This document shows positions 49,807 through 51,497 of a DNA stretch of 51,497 nt, piece by piece; position 1 is the stretch's first letter; each line of letters begins with the position of its first letter. The stretch lies in NCBI GenBank assembly GCA_900549645.1, contig URPD01000006.1, positions 1 to 51,497 of the forward strand. The letters are read 5' to 3'. The translations under genes and the position numbers were made by a program. The notes under the pieces were generated by a model. That model worked only from the letters and a program-made list of their open reading frames with translations. It was not told the DNA's origin and made no database searches. The stretch is from an uncultured Eubacteriales bacterium (GTDB lineage: Bacteria > Bacillota > Clostridia > Oscillospirales > Oscillospiraceae).

Positions 49807-51405
49807 ATGAGCAAGTACATTTTCGTTACCGGCGGCGTTGTTTCTGGTCTTGGCAAGGGCATAACCGCCGCGTCGCTTGGCCGCCTTCTGAAGGCGCGCG
49901 GACTGAAGGTTGCCGCGCAGAAACTCGACCCCTACATCAATGTCGACCCTGGCACGATGAGTCCCTACCAGCACGGCGAGGTCTACGTCACCGAGGACGG
50001 CGCCGAGACCGACCTCGACCTCGGCCACTACGAGCGCTTCATCGACGAGGATCTGAACCGCTTTTCAAACCTCACCACCGGCAAGGTCTACTGGAACGTG
50101 CTGAACAAGGAGCGCCGCGGCGAATACCTCGGCCAGACCGTGCAGGTCATCCCGCACATCACGAACGAGATAAAAGAATTTGTTTACAGCGTCGGCAAGA
50201 AGACGAACGCCGACGTCGTCATAACCGAGATCGGCGGCACGACCGGCGATATCGAGAGCCAGCCCTTCATTGAGGCGATCCGCCAGATAGGGCTTGAGCA
50301 GGGGCGCGGCAACTCCCTGTTCATCCACGTCACCCTCGTCCCCTTCCTGCGCGGCAGCGACGAGCACAAGACCAAGCCCACCCAGCACTCCGTCAAGGAG
50401 CTTCAGGGCATGGGCATCTCGCCCGACATCATCGTCCTGCGCTGTGACGAGCCGCTGGAGGACAGCATCTTCAGAAAGATTGCCATGTTCTGCAACGTCA
50501 AGCCCGACTGCGTCATCGAAAATCTGACCCTGCCCAATCTCTACGAAGCGCCGCTCATGCTTGAAGCAAACGGACTTTCCTCCGTTGTGTGCCGCGAGCT
50601 GGGGCTGGAGGGCAAGACCCCCGACCTCAAGGAGTGGGAAGCGCTGGTCGACCGCATCCGCCATCCCAGCCGTCAGGTCACTATCGGCCTTGTCGGCAAA
50701 TATGTGCAGCTGCACGACGCGTATCTCTCCGTCGCCGAGGCGCTGCATCACAGCGGCTACGAGTGCGGCGCGCAGGTGGATATCAGCTGGATCGACAGCG
50801 AGGACATCACCGAGGACAATGTCGCCGCGCAGCTCGCCGGCTGTGATGGAATAATCGTCCCCGGCGGCTTCGGTGACCGCGGCATTGAGGGCATGATAAC
50901 CACCGCGAAATACTGCCGTGAGCACGACATCCCCTATCTCGGCATCTGCCTCGGCATGCAGATAGCCGTCATCGAATTCGCGCGCCACGTCTGCGGCCTT
51001 GCGGACGCAAACTCCGGCGAGTTCAGCAAGACCTCTGAGCACAAGATAATCGACTTCCTGCCCGACCAGAGCGAGACTATCGACAAGGGCGCGACACTGC
51101 GTCTCGGCGCGTACCCGTGCCATATCCTGCCCGGCACGCGTATGCACGAGTGCTACGGCTGTGACGAGATACGCGAGCGTCACCGCCATCGTTACGAGTT
51201 CAACAACGACTACCGTGAGACTCTCACCGGCGCGGGCATGACGCTCTGCGGCCAGTCCCCCGACGGGCACATCGTCGAGGCCGTCGAGCTGAGCGATCAC
51301 CGCTTCTTCGTAGGCGTGCAGTTCCATCCGGAGTTCAAGAGCCGCCCGAACCGCGCCCACCCGCTGTTCAACGCGCTCGTGGAATCCTCGCTGAAAAACA
51401 AGTAA
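49807..51405 (+). CDS. pyrG: CTP synthase
   Basis: A 532-residue enzyme converting UTP to CTP with glutamine. The synthase domain starts MSKYIFVTGGVVSGLGKGITAASLGRLLKARG and contains KLDPYINVDPGTMSPYQHGEVYV and the EIGGTTGDIESQPF region. The C-terminal glutamine amidotransferase domain has the nucleophile in GICLGMQ and the catalytic histidine in VQFHPEF. Start ATG at 49807 has GAGGAG upstream. It is monocistronic in view, with its own promoter and terminator. Confidence 0.97.
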   Translation: MSKYIFVTGGVVSGLGKGITAASLGRLLKARGLKVAAQKLDPYINVDPGTMSPYQHGEVYVTEDGAETDLDLGHYERFIDEDLNRFSNLTTGKVYWNVLNKERRGEYLGQTVQVIPHITNEIKEFVYSVGKKTNADVVITEIGGTTGDIESQPFIEAIRQIGLEQGRGNSLFIHVTLVPFLRGSDEHKTKPTQHSVKELQGMGISPDIIVLRCDEPLEDSIFRKIAMFCNVKPDCVIENLTLPNLYEAPLMLEANGLSSVVCRELGLEGKTPDLKEWEALVDRIRHPSRQVTIGLVGKYVQLHDAYLSVAEALHHSGYECGAQVDISWIDSEDITEDNVAAQLAGCDGIIVPGGFGDRGIEGMITTAKYCREHDIPYLGICLGMQIAVIEFARHVCGLADANSGEFSKTSEHKIIDFLPDQSETIDKGATLRLGAYPCHILPGTRMHECYGCDEIRERHRHRYEFNNDYRETLTGAGMTLCGQSPDGHIVEAVELSDHRFFVGVQFHPEFKSRPNRAHPLFNALVESSLKNK

Positions 51406-51414
51406 ACATAGCAA

Positions 51415-51444
51415 AATCCCGCATCACAGAAGTGATGCGGGATT
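51415..51444 (+). terminator. Terminator of pyrG
   Basis: AATCCCGCATCAC (51415-51427) and its complement (51432-51444) with loop AGAA, ten bases after the stop codon. The U-tract is weak because the 52-bp repeat begins at once. Confidence 0.8.
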
Positions 51445-51445
51445 G

Positions 51446-51497
51446 TCAGTCTGTCAAAGAACATGTGCAGCAGGGCGCGGATAAGAGAGCAGCGGGG
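51446..51497. repeat. Second copy of the start of the multi-hairpin repeat
   Basis: These 52 bases are identical to 43307-43358, in the same orientation and again directly behind a gene-end hairpin. The copy runs off the end of the window, so its full length is unknown. Confidence 0.9.

Overview
This window reads as the chromosome of a G+C-rich, strictly anaerobic, probably spore-forming member of the Clostridia (an Oscillospiraceae-like gut bacterium is my best guess). The reasons are a complete bacterial V-type ATPase operon, a single-chain pyruvate:ferredoxin oxidoreductase, the spore-germination protein YpeB and a SleB-type hydrolase, an M16C presequence-protease homologue, a YloU/YloV pair, and intergenic repeats of a kind seen in gut Firmicutes. 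No rRNA, tRNA, CRISPR array, insertion sequence or prophage gene is visible.

Layout. 0-1.3 kb: tail of an unknown small gene, a flavin-oxidase-like gene and a repeat-filled intergenic region. 1.3-9.9 kb (minus): the ntpFIKECGABD-type ATPase operon; its c-ring protein keeps most residues of the Na+ site known in Enterococcus hirae. 10.2-16.8 kb: ypeB and gltX (minus), trpS and a WecA/MraY-type transferase (plus), three small uncharacterised proteins (minus) and a YfcE-like phosphodiesterase. gltX and trpS are driven by near-consensus divergent promoters whose -35 boxes overlap. 16.8-20.6 kb: an M16C protease and a decaying ABC exporter pseudogene.

20.7-37.2 kb (minus) is the most interesting part: fifteen co-oriented, closely spaced genes that look like one catabolic system. 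It encodes carbamate kinase, a PrpF-type isomerase, an MmgE/PrpD protein, a TudS-like desulfidase, LeuC/LeuD-type hydratase subunits, a PreA-type dihydropyrimidine dehydrogenase, a cyclic amidohydrolase, a carbamoyltransferase, a small symporter accessory protein, SSS and NCS1 transporters, a nitrilase-family amidase, a class III CoA-transferase and an HMG-CoA-lyase-family enzyme. My reading is uptake of a cyclic ureide or pyrimidine-like compound, ring reduction and opening, release of the carbamoyl group as carbamoyl phosphate (ATP by carbamate kinase), and processing of the carbon skeleton through a branched unsaturated acid to a citramalate-like acid that is activated with CoA and cleaved to acetyl-CoA plus a 2-oxoacid. 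A divergent lacI-type regulator and an M20 amidohydrolase lie upstream, and three near-identical operator-like palindromes (TAATCGTTTAAC core) mark the two control regions.

38-51.5 kb: M20 amidohydrolase, an XRE regulator, a second XRE gene broken by a frameshift in a G6 tract, a VanZ-like membrane protein, a SleB-type hydrolase, a multi-hairpin intergenic repeat, yloU/yloV (minus), PFOR and pyrG. A 52-bp piece of the hairpin repeat recurs exactly at the right edge of the window behind the pyrG terminator. The pyrG leader contains a terminator-like structure. All functions are inferred from reading the sequence; no database search or folding program was run.
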